A DNA stretch of 64,000 nucleotides from Ephemerocybe angulata (lineage: Eukaryota; Basidiomycota; Agaricomycetes; Agaricales; Psathyrellaceae), in NCBI GenBank assembly GCA_013368325.1, contig JAACJK010000116.1, forward strand, positions 434,001 to 498,000, given 5' to 3'. Within the stretch, counting starts at the first letter, position 1. Every line of letters begins with the position of its first letter. The notes under the pieces were generated by a model. The model saw nothing but the letters and a program-made list of their open reading frames with translations, was not told the origin of the DNA and ran no database searches. Shown here in pieces: positions 45,169 to 56,643 of the stretch. A program made the translations under genes and the position numbers.

Positions 45169-45378
45169 CCTCAGCACAGCAAGCCTGAGCAAGGTATATA
45201 CCCTCTCGAAATCTGATGCATGACCAGTCAGAGTTGTGCATGATGACTCGCGAGCCATTGGCACCTTTCGGAGACCAACCTGAAGACCCCGGAGTCCGAT
45301 CGCACCGCATTTCCCCAAATCCACGCCAAAATCTGGGATAGGGCGCCCTAAGACCCACTACCTTACGGTAGCAGGCAT
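45169..45378. repeat. Dispersed repeat Z, copy 1
   Basis: About 210 bp nearly the same as 51590-51793, both starting CCTCAGCACAGCAAG and ending ACGGTAGCAGGCAT. This copy has an extra CCTGAGCAAG near the start and lacks GAGT near the middle. No coding capacity. Confidence 0.8.
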
Positions 45379-45674
45379 TACCAGCTTGTCAGAGTCTAAG
45401 TATTACGTCCGACTTGAGAAATGCCAGCCAATTGGCCTTCTTCATCCTTTGACCAGACATAGGATCTAATCTAATCTTATCCTCCTGAGCGACGCATGTC
45501 CACCAGAAAAGTATACTTACCAGGCATACAGCAATTATCATTCTGATTCTTAAAATATATACGCTGTCTGTGAATTTGTCTGCATGGTCCGCTACGATTT
45601 CCTGGTAGGTACCTACAGCTATGTCAAGGTTGAAGGCACTCCCACAGTCCACTCCGAGATAGAACTGTATCGTG

Positions 45675-48615
45675 TCAAGCAGGAGTAGTTATTGAATTTC
45701 CAGATGCCTTGGGAGGGGTCTGGATCATCGCCTTGGTTACTGGTTTAAGAACGTCGATGATCACGGCCTGATGCGAGGTGTTGTCACCATCCGAGAACCT
45801 ATCTCTCCTCTTTATCCACCGATCATGATACCCTTGTAGAAGGACTGCGGTGTCCGGAGCCTGGCGCTAGCAAGAACATGTTACACGTGAGGTGTGAAGT
45901 AGTGGGCGTAGCGATACACACCTTCATTGGAGGGAGGAGCCAGAGCCTTGCGGCATGAATCCAATCCACGAGTAGGATGTATTCCTTGCGATTTCTCAGT
46001 GATGTATGAAAGGGTTCCCAGCCACCATCTCTGGTAAACCTAATAAAGATGTCGATAATAGACTCCTCTGGTTCTTCCAGTCGGTAAGCGTGGTCGTGGA
46101 GGAGATTGTGCATGAATACGACGGCGATCCCGCAGACTCTGTCAAGGAGTTCCCCTACATCTGGGCTCCTGACCAGTAGGAAAGAGCGCATGCAGCATTG
46201 CAAGAGATGCTTCCGGAGATCCGCCAACGAAACGTAGAAGGGTCCAGCCCGATCTTCGCTCTCTAAGAAGTCTTGGAGGGATTTATGGTACAAGGTCATC
46301 GTGAATCTCTTGTTCTCGCTTAGCGCCGTAGATTTTCCCCAAATATCAACACTTTCCTCGCTGTTCGCCATTGACACCGGCACAAATCGACCCTCCCCTC
46401 TCACCACAGTCACGTTCACAAGTGAACGCAGGTCACAAAGTATTTGCTCGTGCGTTACATCCTCCAACCCAAGAAGCCAGTCTCTCTCCCGCATGTCCAT
46501 TGAGGTGGTCGGATGGAGGTTACGGATATGTACGTAGCTTCGGATGGCAAGGATGAAGTCATGTTGGTTGGTGTCGACTGCATCGTATTCCTGCTTTGCC
46601 TTAGTCAGAATATTTGTATAGAGAAGGTCAAGAGATGCGAATGGTTTTGCTTTCTGATTTTTGCCGGGGGTCCAGGTGAGTACCGCTTTAAGCCTGGCAA
46701 TTGGTGAGCCCCGAGGATCAGAGACGTATCGAATGGCAGTGGCAGCATGGATATACTGTCCCGAGGAAGCCTCGACGATAGCTTCAACATCCGCATCGCT
46801 GAACCAGGCGCCATTGTTTAATCTCCTTTCGCCCAGTTCGCGTAGCCTCCGTTGAAGGGTGTGTCGTATGTCGGCCGTCGCATCGTAGTCGTCACTGAGA
46901 CGAATGTGATAGGCAGCTGTATGGAGATGGCCGCCTGGCTGCAGCGCTCCAAAGATGGCTAGTTCTGGGCGACTGGCGAGAAATATTCGGAAAGGGGTTC
47001 TACCAATGAGGCTTTCCTGGATAGCCTTCAACAGCTCTTTTTGCCGAGCTTCGTCATTGCATTCATCCAGGCCGTCGATAAGCACGGCAAATGGTAAGTA
47101 TCCTTGAGGGCCGCTGCTCAACAGTGTGACGACTGGGTTCACGAGAAGGGCGTCCATCTGTGTCCTGAGGGATTTGTTGAATATGAGAGGATCCGTTTCG
47201 ACTGCCAGTTGGATTGAACGTCGGAGAGCGGGACTGGCCTGGCCCAGCTGATAGGCTATGGTGGGGACGACGGCCAATGCATGGTTTCGAGTTGGGTCGC
47301 CCACGGAGAAAAAGAATGAAGAGGCTAAGATGTTGAGCCCTGCGCACCGGTTTGCCACTGTTTGCTGGAGAGCAGATTTGCCCGAGCCTGCCGCGCCGGT
47401 CATGCAGAGCAACTGGGTGGGCGAGTCGTGGTCCTGAATCCAACCCATGATTTCGTTTGTGACCTCGACGCGGGTATCTTCGTCGCATTTGGGAGGATCG
47501 TATCTCGCGTCGGAGTTGTGCAGTGCGTTTGGGGCAGTATTCTCCATCAGTATGGTCCATCCTGCAATTTATTAATCGTAAATCGGACATTATGCATCAT
47601 GACCCGGAAACATACCGTCGCGCATCTGTATCGTTCCATTTCTTTGGACATACTTAAAATTCTCCACGTTGAAGCCCGTCGCATTCGAGAAGAATGACTG
47701 TGAAGCTTCATTGGTCCCCGTGGCTACAACCTCGAGAGGAGTTTGTATCTGGACAGTATGGGGGCCAGTTCTTCCATCGCGCGATTCGCTGAACGCCGGT
47801 ACTGATACGAAAGTGTGAGGTGTTGGTGGAGGAGGATATTGTAATTGTCCGTTTGAAGGCGATGGGTAATGAGAAACCCAGCGGTGTGGGCTAGCCGTAT
47901 CATAGCTGTGGACATGAGTTTGGGATCCTGTTGGCAGATCCCAGAGCGATCGATGATAGGTCGAGTGAGCAAATAGACCTTGACCGTAAGGTAACGCAGA
48001 ACCCTGAAGAAATTGGCCAACACTGCTTGCGGATGCCTCGGCAGGAAGCTGACTTGAACTTGCAACGGAAACCTGCGCCTGGGGGTGCACATTCGTGAGA
48101 TTATCAGCCCATAAACTAGGTTGGTTCGGGTCCCAGTGGTCACTAAGCCCAGAATCCTGGAAGTCTGTATTGGCCTGCTGCGAGTGCGCGAGTTCGAAAG
48201 AAGGATAGGGCGGGTATGTCCAAGGCATTCCCCCTGAACGAGGGAGAGGCTGCGAGGACGGAGCAATTGGGTGTGTTGATTGATAGTCTTGGCGGCATGG
48301 GCTCGACGTGTTTGAATCTGTTCGCTGGGCAATACGAATCATCGGGTTATTATCAACCTCTAACTCGAGGGGAGGGTGTGTTGAAGGGGCATGTGCCCAA
48401 GCAGAAGAACTGAGGGCGGGATCGTACTGTGTCGATGCATATGGTATTTCAAGTTGAGGTGCATGCTCCAGGTCCAGGATTCTCCCTTTCTTCGATCCTG
48501 ACGGACAGAAATTGTAGTCCAAGTCGTCCTCCGGGGACCGGTTTCGCTTTGATGTCATTGTCGAATGGGCGGCCTCTGACGTTGGGCAAGGTGGACGTTG
48601 TGTTGAACCTAACAT
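45675..48615 (-). CDS. NACHT-domain NTPase (NLR-like)
   Basis: Three exons (47616-48615, 45922-47561, 45675-45866) give 943 aa in frame. The N-terminal 310 residues are low-complexity (Pro, Ser, Gln, Tyr) and probably disordered. A short segment FFSNATGFNVENFKYVQRNG precedes the nucleotide-binding region, as in many basidiomycete NACHT proteins. Next come DPPKCDEDTRVEV, Walker A GAAGSGKSAL (about residue 389) and Walker B FAVLIDGLDECND (about 491-503). The C-terminal 350 residues are helical, including the LYHKSLQDFLES motif common to this family. No WD40, ankyrin or TPR repeats are seen. Such proteins are thought to act in non-self recognition or programmed cell death; the role here is inferred. 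Confidence 0.85.
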
Positions 48616-49127
48616 TGAGAGCCTTTGAGCCTGGGGTTGGGGTGCAGTGCAATTACAGCACAGCCATGAGACCCACGTACTCCGTTTAACTCCTATCTAG
48701 GACTAGGATGCCCGAAATCTATCCCTGGTACATTTGATGCCGGAGACCGCGGGCGGTTAAGTATCATGGGGGCCTTTTCTTAAGCAGCCAGGAAGACCTG
48801 ACCAGCCTTTTCCTCCTCCTCATCCAAACACAACGGATGTCCAAGCTCAGGAGCTTCCGGATCACATCATCCATAGTGTGGACCAACCTGCCTATCCACG
48901 TCAAAGAAGCCTTCTTCACCATGTTCAATTCGCGCACCCTTTCCAAAATCTCTTTGTCGGGGATCCTTCTCCGCGGTCTGTAGCGTTATGCACGCGCAAG
49001 GCAGGTCGATGCACTGGAGGTCCGGGATGATAAGAACCCATTCTCAAACCCTATGTCGTCCTGGGGTTCTCTGACCATTTCTTCAAGCCATTTTCCCTAG
49101 TCCAACTCAAGCAGTCCTTACGACAGT
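48616..49127. other. Intergenic, no supported gene
   Basis: The upstream flank of the NACHT gene. A 60-codon minus ORF at 48764-48946 has no recognisable motif. It may be a worn remainder of an F-box gene whose first exon is at 49146-49232. Confidence 0.35.
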
Positions 49128-49409
49128 ACAGTCCAATTTATGTACCTGGCTCATGCGAAAAATGTGCTCTGCACTGAGATTGGCCATGATCTTGACGAAG
49201 AGTTCCACAGGCAAGTTGGAAAGCAACGCCATATTGCGTTTGTGAATTTGGAGGTATCGATGGGGTACTGGACAGAAGGTTTGTGAAAGATAAGCTTCGC
49301 GAACTTCCCTCATGTTCGACACGTGGTCGGCCGGCGCGGAGCGCGGTTGCGAGCCTGAGCGCTGAGCGCCCGTTGCGGCGGCGGGCGCTTGATTGGTCAG
49401 CAGCCTCAG
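49128..49409. repeat. Duplicated block X (F-box exon 1 plus promoter), copy 1
   Basis: Corresponds to 51319-51595. It includes the start of intron 1, exon 1 and about 170 bp of 5' flank (GGCCGGCGCGGAGC, GAGCGCCCGT, GGCGGGCGCTT). It ends in CCTCAG in both copies. Confidence 0.75.
49146..49232 (-). pseudogene. Orphan F-box first exon
   Basis: An 87-nt exon starting at the ATG 49232 encodes MALLSNLPVELFVKIMANLS and on to FRMSQ, with a GTACAT donor. It is almost the same as exon 1 of the F-box gene at 51337-51423. The matching sequence stops about 20 bp into the following intron. No second F-box exon or propeller-like part follows, so this is a truncated duplicate together with its promoter. Confidence 0.65.
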
Positions 49410-49440
49410 TCGACCTCTGGGAAGTAGAAGTGGAAGGCCT

Positions 49441-49579
49441 AAGAGCAAGAGACGCCCGACCCACAAACGTGGAACACAACACCGAGCACGATCGAACGAA
49501 CGAACGAACAGAAAACAAAAATTATAATCACATAGCACAAATACAACAACAGGCGCTCGGCCGTCCATACCCTCGTACC
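49441..49579. repeat. Dispersed repeat Y, copy 1
   Basis: About 140 bp alignable with 52043-52191: CCCACAAACG, AACACAACACCGAGCAC, a CGAA microsatellite (AACGAACGAACGAA) and CAACAACAGGCGCTCGG followed by CCGTCCAT. Confidence 0.75.
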
Positions 49580-49676
49580 CCTGAATAGCCTCACTTAACC
49601 ATACTATGTCCCTGACACACGACTGGTCAGCAGCATTCCTTCCGATTCTTGAGAGGGAAACGATTACATATCGGTA

Positions 49677-51423
49677 TTACTTTACGTCGGTGAGGTTCTC
49701 CCTGACCAGGAGTAGCTTCAATTGTCTCATCGATGCGGTATAGAGAGCCCTCCCCTCCGAATCAATGCAAACATACGCCGCTAGACCCGAGGCTGGACAT
49801 ATGGATGCTTGTCCCATCCACATCCAGCTGACACCATCGATTGAGGGGGCAAAGGTCTCCAGATTCCACTCCCCGATAGAGTCATCGCCGAGGGGCGGTG
49901 TAGAAAGCACAATAAAAGGAATTTTGGGGCCCATGACGGCTTGCTGGCTAAAGATTGCCATCGTGCGCTCAACCAATGGTATGTGGTATGGGTTGTCAGA
50001 TGGCGCCGCTTTGGTGGTATCGAAATTTCGGATGACATGCGGCGCGCCCTGTTGTGTCATCGTCTTCTGAGGAATGTTACAGCGATGTCTGGTGATAGAA
50101 ACGTTGGTTATTGGATGACCGTCATGAGCGATTCCCCTGTAGAAGGCGACCATGTCGAACGTTAAGGATGATATGAGTGGGCGGTACCAGGTGGAGGACA
50201 TCATAACGCGAGGTTTGCATAACGCCAAGTTGTGCTGGGCCTTCCAGGACGGGTATTTTATGGTGTCATAGAACGTTGGCGGGCGATTGGAACCAATATC
50301 CTGTTCCATGAGTGACACAGAAGCATCCATTTCAACAAGCTCGGGAGTAGTCCAGAAGATGACCCCAGTGTGCGCCCATGCTATGAAAATGCCGTCGATC
50401 GAGGTCTGTTTTAACCGAGTCTGAGTATCAGCTGTTCTATAGCGTTGGGGCACCTAATTGACGTACCACTTCAAGAAGATCCTGAATGGGAGATTCCCAG
50501 GACGCGTGTATATTCCGGACGTAGTCCCACACTATTATATGCGAATAGCGCCAGAGGGCAGTGATCACACAGTCCCCGTCGAGCCAGCAGCGCCAGTTCG
50601 TCCCGAACACAGCACCAGTATCCTTCGATGCCAACAGGCGAATCTCGTTGTCTCCTGGCAGAGGACCAACCTCATATACCTTCAAGCTATATCAGAGGGT
50701 CAGACGGGGTACAAGAAGCTGGATAATTTGAGAAGAAACGCACACCATGTGCCCTGATGTCCTGTCTTGGGCGATGGCCACGAACCTGAACATTTTATCT
50801 CCGCACCTCAAGGGCGTTGAGAGGCGCTCGAAGTTGCATACGAATGCTTCAGAACCACCAATCGTCGATAGTAGTTTGACAGTATCGATTCTATCGTTGG
50901 AAGGCCAAGGAATGCCAAGGTCCCATAGTCGGAGGCAGTCCGAGTTAAGCTCGACCAGATATCGTCCTCCAGGAATGATGCACACATCATTGAGCGCCCC
51001 GAGTTTCTTAAGCCCCCTCGCGGTGCGGGTAGCCTGATCCTCCCTATGAACCGCTCGTATCTCCTGAGACCCAGACGACCTTCGTGCTGTTCTCCCAATG
51101 GCGAGCGCCGCACGCCGCAAGTGAGGCACATCCATCGATTCCATCGGATATGTGGGCTCGAAGAGGTGGTTGGAGTCACAAGCTTCCTTCAGAGCAGTCT
51201 TCCAGACTTCGCGTTGGGATACCCATTCATGAGCCGTTTTGCACGTCTAAAAGGAATTGCGTGAGACGTGCATTCTGAGAAGAGACCAAGAGTGGCGGCC
51301 AGTCCCGCCAGCGACCGAACAGTCCAATTTATGTACCTGGCTCATGCGAAATATCTGCTCTGCACTGAGATTGGCCATGATCTTGAAGAAGAGTTCAACG
51401 GGCAAGTCGAAGACCAACGCCAT
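49677..51423 (-). CDS. F-box protein of the PGGR type
   Basis: Exon 1 (51337-51423) encodes an F-box beginning MALVFDLPVELFFKIMANLS. The intron 51247-51336 leads to exon 2, starting TCKTAHEWVSQREVWKTAL. The family signature IIPGGRYLVELNS..LRLWDLG lies in exon 2. Later exons run through VYEVGPLPGDNEIRLLAS and SHIIVWDY to the C-terminus at 49677 (LLLVRENLTDVK). The junctions near 50690-50750 and 50440 are approximate. An alternative upstream ATG at 51513 exists but the F-box starts naturally at 51423. Same family as the genes at 15782, 29472 and 31721. Confidence 0.72.
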
Positions 51424-51595
51424 TTTTCGTTTTGTGAATTTGGAGGTGTCGAAATCGATGGGGTACTGACAGAAGGCAACACTCAGATAAACTTCGCGAA
51501 CTCGCTCTAACACGTGGGTGGTCGCCGTCGGCCGGCGCGGAGCATCTGAGCGCCCGTCGCCGTGGCGGGCGCTTAATTAATCATCACCGCCTCAG
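51319..51595. repeat. Duplicated block X, copy 2 (functional F-box gene)
   Basis: Partner of 49128-49409. Here the block belongs to the full F-box gene. Its outer end CCTCAG is also the first six bases of repeat Z. Confidence 0.75.
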
Positions 51596-51793
51596 CACAG
51601 CAAGGTATATACCCTTTCGAAATCTGATGCATGACCAGTCAGAGTTGTGCATGATGACTCGCGAGCCATTGAGTGGCACCTTTCGGAGACTAACCTGAAG
51701 ACACCGGAGTCCGATCGCACCGCATTTCCCCAAATCCACGCCAAAACCTGGGATAGGGCGCCCCAAGACCCACTACCTTACGGTAGCAGGCAT
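51590..51793. repeat. Dispersed repeat Z, copy 2
   Basis: About 204 bp matching 45169-45378 with about ten differences. It sits between block X and block Y, where copy 1 of X and Y (49.1-49.6 kb) has only about 30 bp of unrelated sequence. Confidence 0.8.
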
Positions 51794-52042
51794 GCCTGGA
51801 AACATTGGGTCCCATTTACATCGAGCAAACCAAATTAAAGCTGGGATGGAATATGACGGTGAGGAGGCTACGGGGCCTGGAGCTTTTCTACCCGGCGGGA
51901 ACAACATCTCAACGAAACTTTAACTCATCACGCATGCTAGAGCCTGCTCTGAAACACTTGGTTTTCTACAAATGTCGTTCGAGCAGAGTCAGCCATGGCT
52001 GATCAATGCTCGCGGTCGGGAATCAGAGGTGAAAGATCTACA

Positions 52043-52191
52043 ACCAAAAGACACCCAACCCACAAACGCGTTCGAAACACAACACCGAGCACACGAAACG
52101 AACGAACGAACGAAAGAAGAGAAAACACAAAGAATTATAATCAAATACTACAAATACAACAACAGGCGCTCGGCCGTCCATCCCCTCGTAC
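52043..52191. repeat. Dispersed repeat Y, copy 2
   Basis: Partner of 49441-49579. It contains the (CGAA)n tract and the conserved CAACAACAGGCGCTCGG. Confidence 0.75.
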
Positions 52192-52394
52192 CATCCACAC
52201 CAATCCTACAACAACAGACACCAAAAGACGCTAAAAGAAAGAAAGTAAAGAAAGGTACATCAACAATAAAAAGGGATAAAGACAGGTAACATCGAACATC
52301 CAAGCAAAAAGAGAACAGAACTACAACTAGGTATAATATGGCATGGTACGTGATGCTAAGATAAAGCTAAAGCTAAAGGTAGGGGTAAGGGTCG

Positions 52395-52540
52395 CACAGC
52401 GTCCGTCCGTCCATCCGTCCATCTGTCAATCCGACCGACCGACCGTCCATAATCTTACTTACATACTTAGATATCTAGCCTCCCCTCTCATCTAGATCAT
52501 CTATCCATCTATCCATCCATCTTAGACTATCTATCTATCT
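52395..52540. repeat. Microsatellite-rich 3' flank
   Basis: Successive runs of CCGT/CCAT, CCGA and CTAT four-base repeats (GTCCGTCCGTCCATCC, CCGACCGACCGACCG, CTATCTATCTATCTG) directly downstream of the gene at 52552. Confidence 0.8.
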
Positions 52541-52551
52541 GTCACCCCCCA

Positions 52552-55500
52552 CTAATACCGCCCCTGCGGCGGAACAGAACCCGAACCCCCCGCACGTACC
52601 GGCGCCTTCGGCTTCGGCTGGAAGTACTGCGAACGCGCGAAATGCTGGTCCGTCTGCACCTGTCCTCTTCCCCTTCCCTGCCCCTGACCGTTCTGCGCGT
52701 TCTGCCCTTGACCGTGTTGTAAGGGTTGAGCGGATTGACCGTGTTGTGAGGGTTGTTGTTGTTGTTGAGGAGCCGACGAATGAGCCTGGGGTGGCAAGCG
52801 CGCAGAACTAGAACTTGAAATCTCAGAGCTCGAGTGTGAATGCGCAGGCTGCATGTACGGCGCTGCGGGGCGCGAGTCGGAGTATCCTCTCTGATGTCCG
52901 CTCCTCTCCTGTCCTTGCCCCTGCCCCTGCCCCTGTCCTTGCGTCTGTCCTTGCACCTGTCCCTGGCGCCACTGCTGATGCTGAGGAGGAGGAACACCTT
53001 GAGGATGAACTGGACCTTGAGGATGGGAAGGATGGGAAGGATGGGAAGGATGGGAGCGCTGCAGCTCCTCCATCCGCGGATGCGGGTAGCTCGCCTGCGG
53101 TGCGTATAACGCGACTTTCGTGTGTTGGCTCCCAATGCCCATCCCTCCTCCTGCTCCTGCTCCTCCCCCTCCCCCTGCTCCTGCGCCGCCTCCGTGCTGC
53201 ATCTGGGATTGTGGGTGGGATTGGGGGTGGGATTGGGGGTGGACGACGACGTGCCGGATGGGGCCTGCGTGCATCGTGGGCTGGTTCGCGGTCGTATTGG
53301 AGGTGGAGGAGGGCATCGACGTTGAACTTGAGGAGGGGATTAAGGATGTGGATGTTGTGGACGTGGATGTGGACAAGTAGGGGAGACCCATCCCGTTGGA
53401 CCGCATACTGCTCATACTCGGCAAACTCGGTATACTCGGAGGTCCGTCTACCTTCGAACTCGAGGGGTGGAGAGAAGAAGCCTGAGAAGAAGCGGTAGCG
53501 TAGGAAGAGGAGGATGTGGAGGATGTGGGCATGGCGGGTGGGCGGGGGAAGGCTTCTATATCTGCGCGGAGCGTCGTTGTACGTCCCGCAGGCGGGTTTG
53601 TCGTCACACCATCCCCCGTACTCGCGCTGGGGTACAACCTCTGCGAAGAAGATGCAGAAGACGAGGATGAGGCTGGGAGACCGTCGATAGGCTTGGCCTT
53701 GTAACTCACACCGCGTCCGCTCGACGGGCTATACATGCTCTTCACAGGTCCACCGCCCCCGCCGTTCATACCATTCATACCATTCGCACTCGTACTTCCA
53801 CTCCCACTTATCGTCGTCATGAGTCCGCTCCCGCCCGCCGTAGCGCCCATACTGCTCGTCACACTCATCCCACTCGTCGTCGCCGTCATACTGCTGCTGA
53901 ACCCGCTCTCACCGAGCTCGCTCTCGGCCGTGCTGTAGACGCTCAAGGCGGAGGCTGTGCTTTGGTGGCGGGTGTGTGTGTTTGGGTGGGGGGCGGAGAG
54001 AGTCTGTGGGCTCGATGTCTTTTGCGAGGAGGAGGGTTGGGAGGGGCGGTGTTGTTTTTTGAGTTTCGAGGAGGAGGAGGAGTTGGAGTTGGAAGAAGAG
54101 GAGGAGGGTATCGAGCCAACGACCTTGGAACTGGAAGTCGAGCCGGATGCCACTGCGACGACAGAACCAGGCAGGGTGGGGACGTACCCGCCCTCCCGTG
54201 CGTGTCCCTGCGGGTGTCCCTGCGCTGCTGTGCCGAGCTTCGGTCTCGTCTCCCCGCCATTCCCGTTCGCATTCCCTTCTCTATTCCCATCCCTCATCGC
54301 ATACCCTTCCCTAATTCCGTTACCGTTCACGTTCCTTTCTCTATCTCCGTTCACGTTCCCATATCTATTTCCATCGTTTCTATCCACGTTTCCGCCGTTT
54401 CTATTTCCGGTCAAGTTCACGTTGTGCACCACGGCTGCAGCGGCGATTGGAGCCCCTCGAGTGACGGGGCTGCCGTTACCGTTACTCATTACGTGCCCAG
54501 GGCCTAGGGGAGGATGAGGCCCGGTCGGTCGGGGATTGGTCTGATAGTTCGAGGTGGATGGGTGTGGCGAGGGGAGGTTCGTTTGGATGCGCGGGGGGTG
54601 GCGTGGAGGTGCTTGTCCAGTATACTGAGGCCCGTTCTGCTGGGGTCCGTTGTTAAAATGAGGCTGAGGAGGATGCTGTTGAGGATGTTGAGAGTGGGGA
54701 GGCGGAGGCGCCAGGTGGCCCTGGCTCGAATAACTGGGCGCGGGGGAGAGGCTTGTGCTGCCTAGGCTGCGCATGCTCGGGAGGACGGCGGTGGTGGCGA
54801 GGGGGCTTGGGGCGCGTCGGGGTGGGGTTGGTCGGGCTACAGGTCCATGTCCTCCTCCTGCCATTCCGCCTCCTCCTCCTCCTCCTCCTCCTCCTCCTAC
54901 TCCTCCGGGAGGTGGCATTCCTCCTACTCCTCCACCACCCCCACCACCACTATACCCACTATACCCACGCGGGCTCCCAGGCGGCAAGCTGCGATACCCC
55001 ATATTCACGTTCGACGGCGCGACGCTCACGATCGCCCCGTCGGGTCCTATGAACGTCCCATATTCGGGTGCGGGGGAGGTGGGGTGCGAGACGTATGCTG
55101 GGGCTGGGGGCGATAGGTGGGTGTACGACGGGGTTTGGGGTAGGGGGTGGGTTAGAGAAGAGGAGAGGGGGAGGTGGGGGGAGTGGGGTAGAGAGGAGGG
55201 GAGAGAAGAGAGGGGGAGGTGGGGGGAGCGGTGTTGGGACATGGGGGGTTTGGAGTCTGGGGGGAGGCGGAGGTGCGTCGAGGTGCCGTGCGAGTGGGTG
55301 TTCGAGTGGGTACCGTTGGAGTGGGTGTTTGAATGGGTATTCGAGTGTGTATTCGAGTGGGTATTGGAGGAAGAACCGGATGGACTAGCTTCGACGTCCG
55401 CGCGGGCACGCTGGCGCGGGCGGCGCGGCGGGGCGCGGGTGGGCGTGAACCATGCTGTGAGGAAGCCGGAGGTCGTCGGGCGGCCCTGTGCTTGTTGGGT

Positions 55501-55722
55501 GCTGTAGGGCGCGACGACGGTGGGGTCGCGCAGGAGGGGGTAGACGAGCAGGGCGAGGTAGATGAGGAAGACGACGGCGCTGGCTGTGAGGGCGATCGCT
55601 GGGGGGGTTAGGTAAGGGTTAAAGTTAGGGAGGGAGGGAAAAGGGGAAAAAGGGAGGTTAGGTTAGTCAGGTTAGATAAGGGTGAAGGGGAGGGGGCGCT
55701 CACGGATTGCGATGCCGGACAT
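52552..55722 (-). CDS. Low-complexity single-pass membrane protein
   Basis: Exon 1 (55704-55722) gives MSGIAI. A 105-bp intron (GTGAGC..CCCAG) joins exon 2 (52552-55598), total 1021 aa in frame. Directly after the start there is one membrane helix (ALTASAVVFLIYLALLVYPL). The remainder is a very long disordered tail rich in Ser, Pro, Gly, Gln and His with internal repeats: SNTHSNTHSNTH, GGGGGGVGG runs, QGQGQGQGQ and HPSHPSHPSHP. Such tails are hard to assign; a cell-wall, polarity or signalling scaffold role is only a guess. The long ORFs on the opposite strand are shadows of this composition. Confidence 0.7.
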
Positions 55723-56643
55723 TTCGAGGTGGGCAAGGGGTTGGGGAAGGAGTGTGGTGGGCAAGGAGTGGCTGGAGGGAGTGTGGGCGGCTAGAGCATG
55801 GGCTGGGCTAGGCTGGCAGGTGGCTGGAGAGCGAGCACGCGAGCGAGTGAGCGATGGCTGACAGACAGAAGTCGGTCAGTCAGTCAGTCGATGGCGCTCA
55901 GGAGAAACCCTTGGACCAGGATGAACAACAAGGCTGGAACTTGAAGGAGTGACGGGGAGACAACAACAACAGCGGACAAGAGTGAACAACAACAACGTCG
56001 GACAAAAAAGCCAGGGGGCGCTACGGCATGCGCTGTTTTTGTATGATGTATCTGTGTCAGGATTGGATGGATTGGATGATGAACGGTGCCCAGCGTGCAT
56101 GACGCCCAGTCCGCTTGGGGAAGCCCGTTATCAATGGTGGGCTGCCCTGCCCGTCTAGTACGGTCTGCCCGTCCGGCCCCACTGTGACAGCAGACGGACG
56201 GGGCCAAGGGTCAGTCAAATACTAGTAGTCAGACAGACTGGACGACAGTCGTTGAAACGCGACGGATCCTCCTATCCGGGCATTCCGAGTCCATCAGCGA
56301 AGATTTCATGGCGGGTTGGCGACGGAGAGAGGTGCTCGGAGAGGCCCAAGCAGCGTTGCGCAGCTCCCACGGCGATCGTGGGCTTTGATCGGCATCCGCG
56401 GCGGACTCGGCGGACGTCGCGTCTCGGCAATCTGCGCGACGCGCACACGTGATGGGGTGGTTGCACGTGCTGCAAAACGCGCTTGCCTCGTTGCATCTCT
56501 GGGCTGGTTCGTTGACCGCCATCCGCATTTCGTCCACGCCGTCAGCCAGCAGGCGCCTTCCTCCCTTCATCCCTCTCGCTCGCTTTACCAAGGGCAGATT
56601 CATATACGGCGCTAGGCTGTATTAACAGACTTAAGGACGAACG
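55723..56643. other. Divergent promoter region
   Basis: 921 bp between the membrane-protein gene and the Polo kinase gene. It contains CAACAACAACA-type repeats near 55960-56000. There is also a GC-rich part near 56330-56460. No clear TATA box was seen. Confidence 0.45.

Noticed and set aside
54755..55507. Long plus-strand ORFs rich in Pro, Gly and Trp opposite the low-complexity gene
   Set aside because: Shadows of purine/pyrimidine-biased DNA. The minus strand has a start, an intron in frame and a membrane helix.
55599..55703. TTAGG-like telomeric motif in the intron of the membrane-protein gene
   Set aside because: Only two or three irregular copies in a G-rich intron. Not a telomeric tract.
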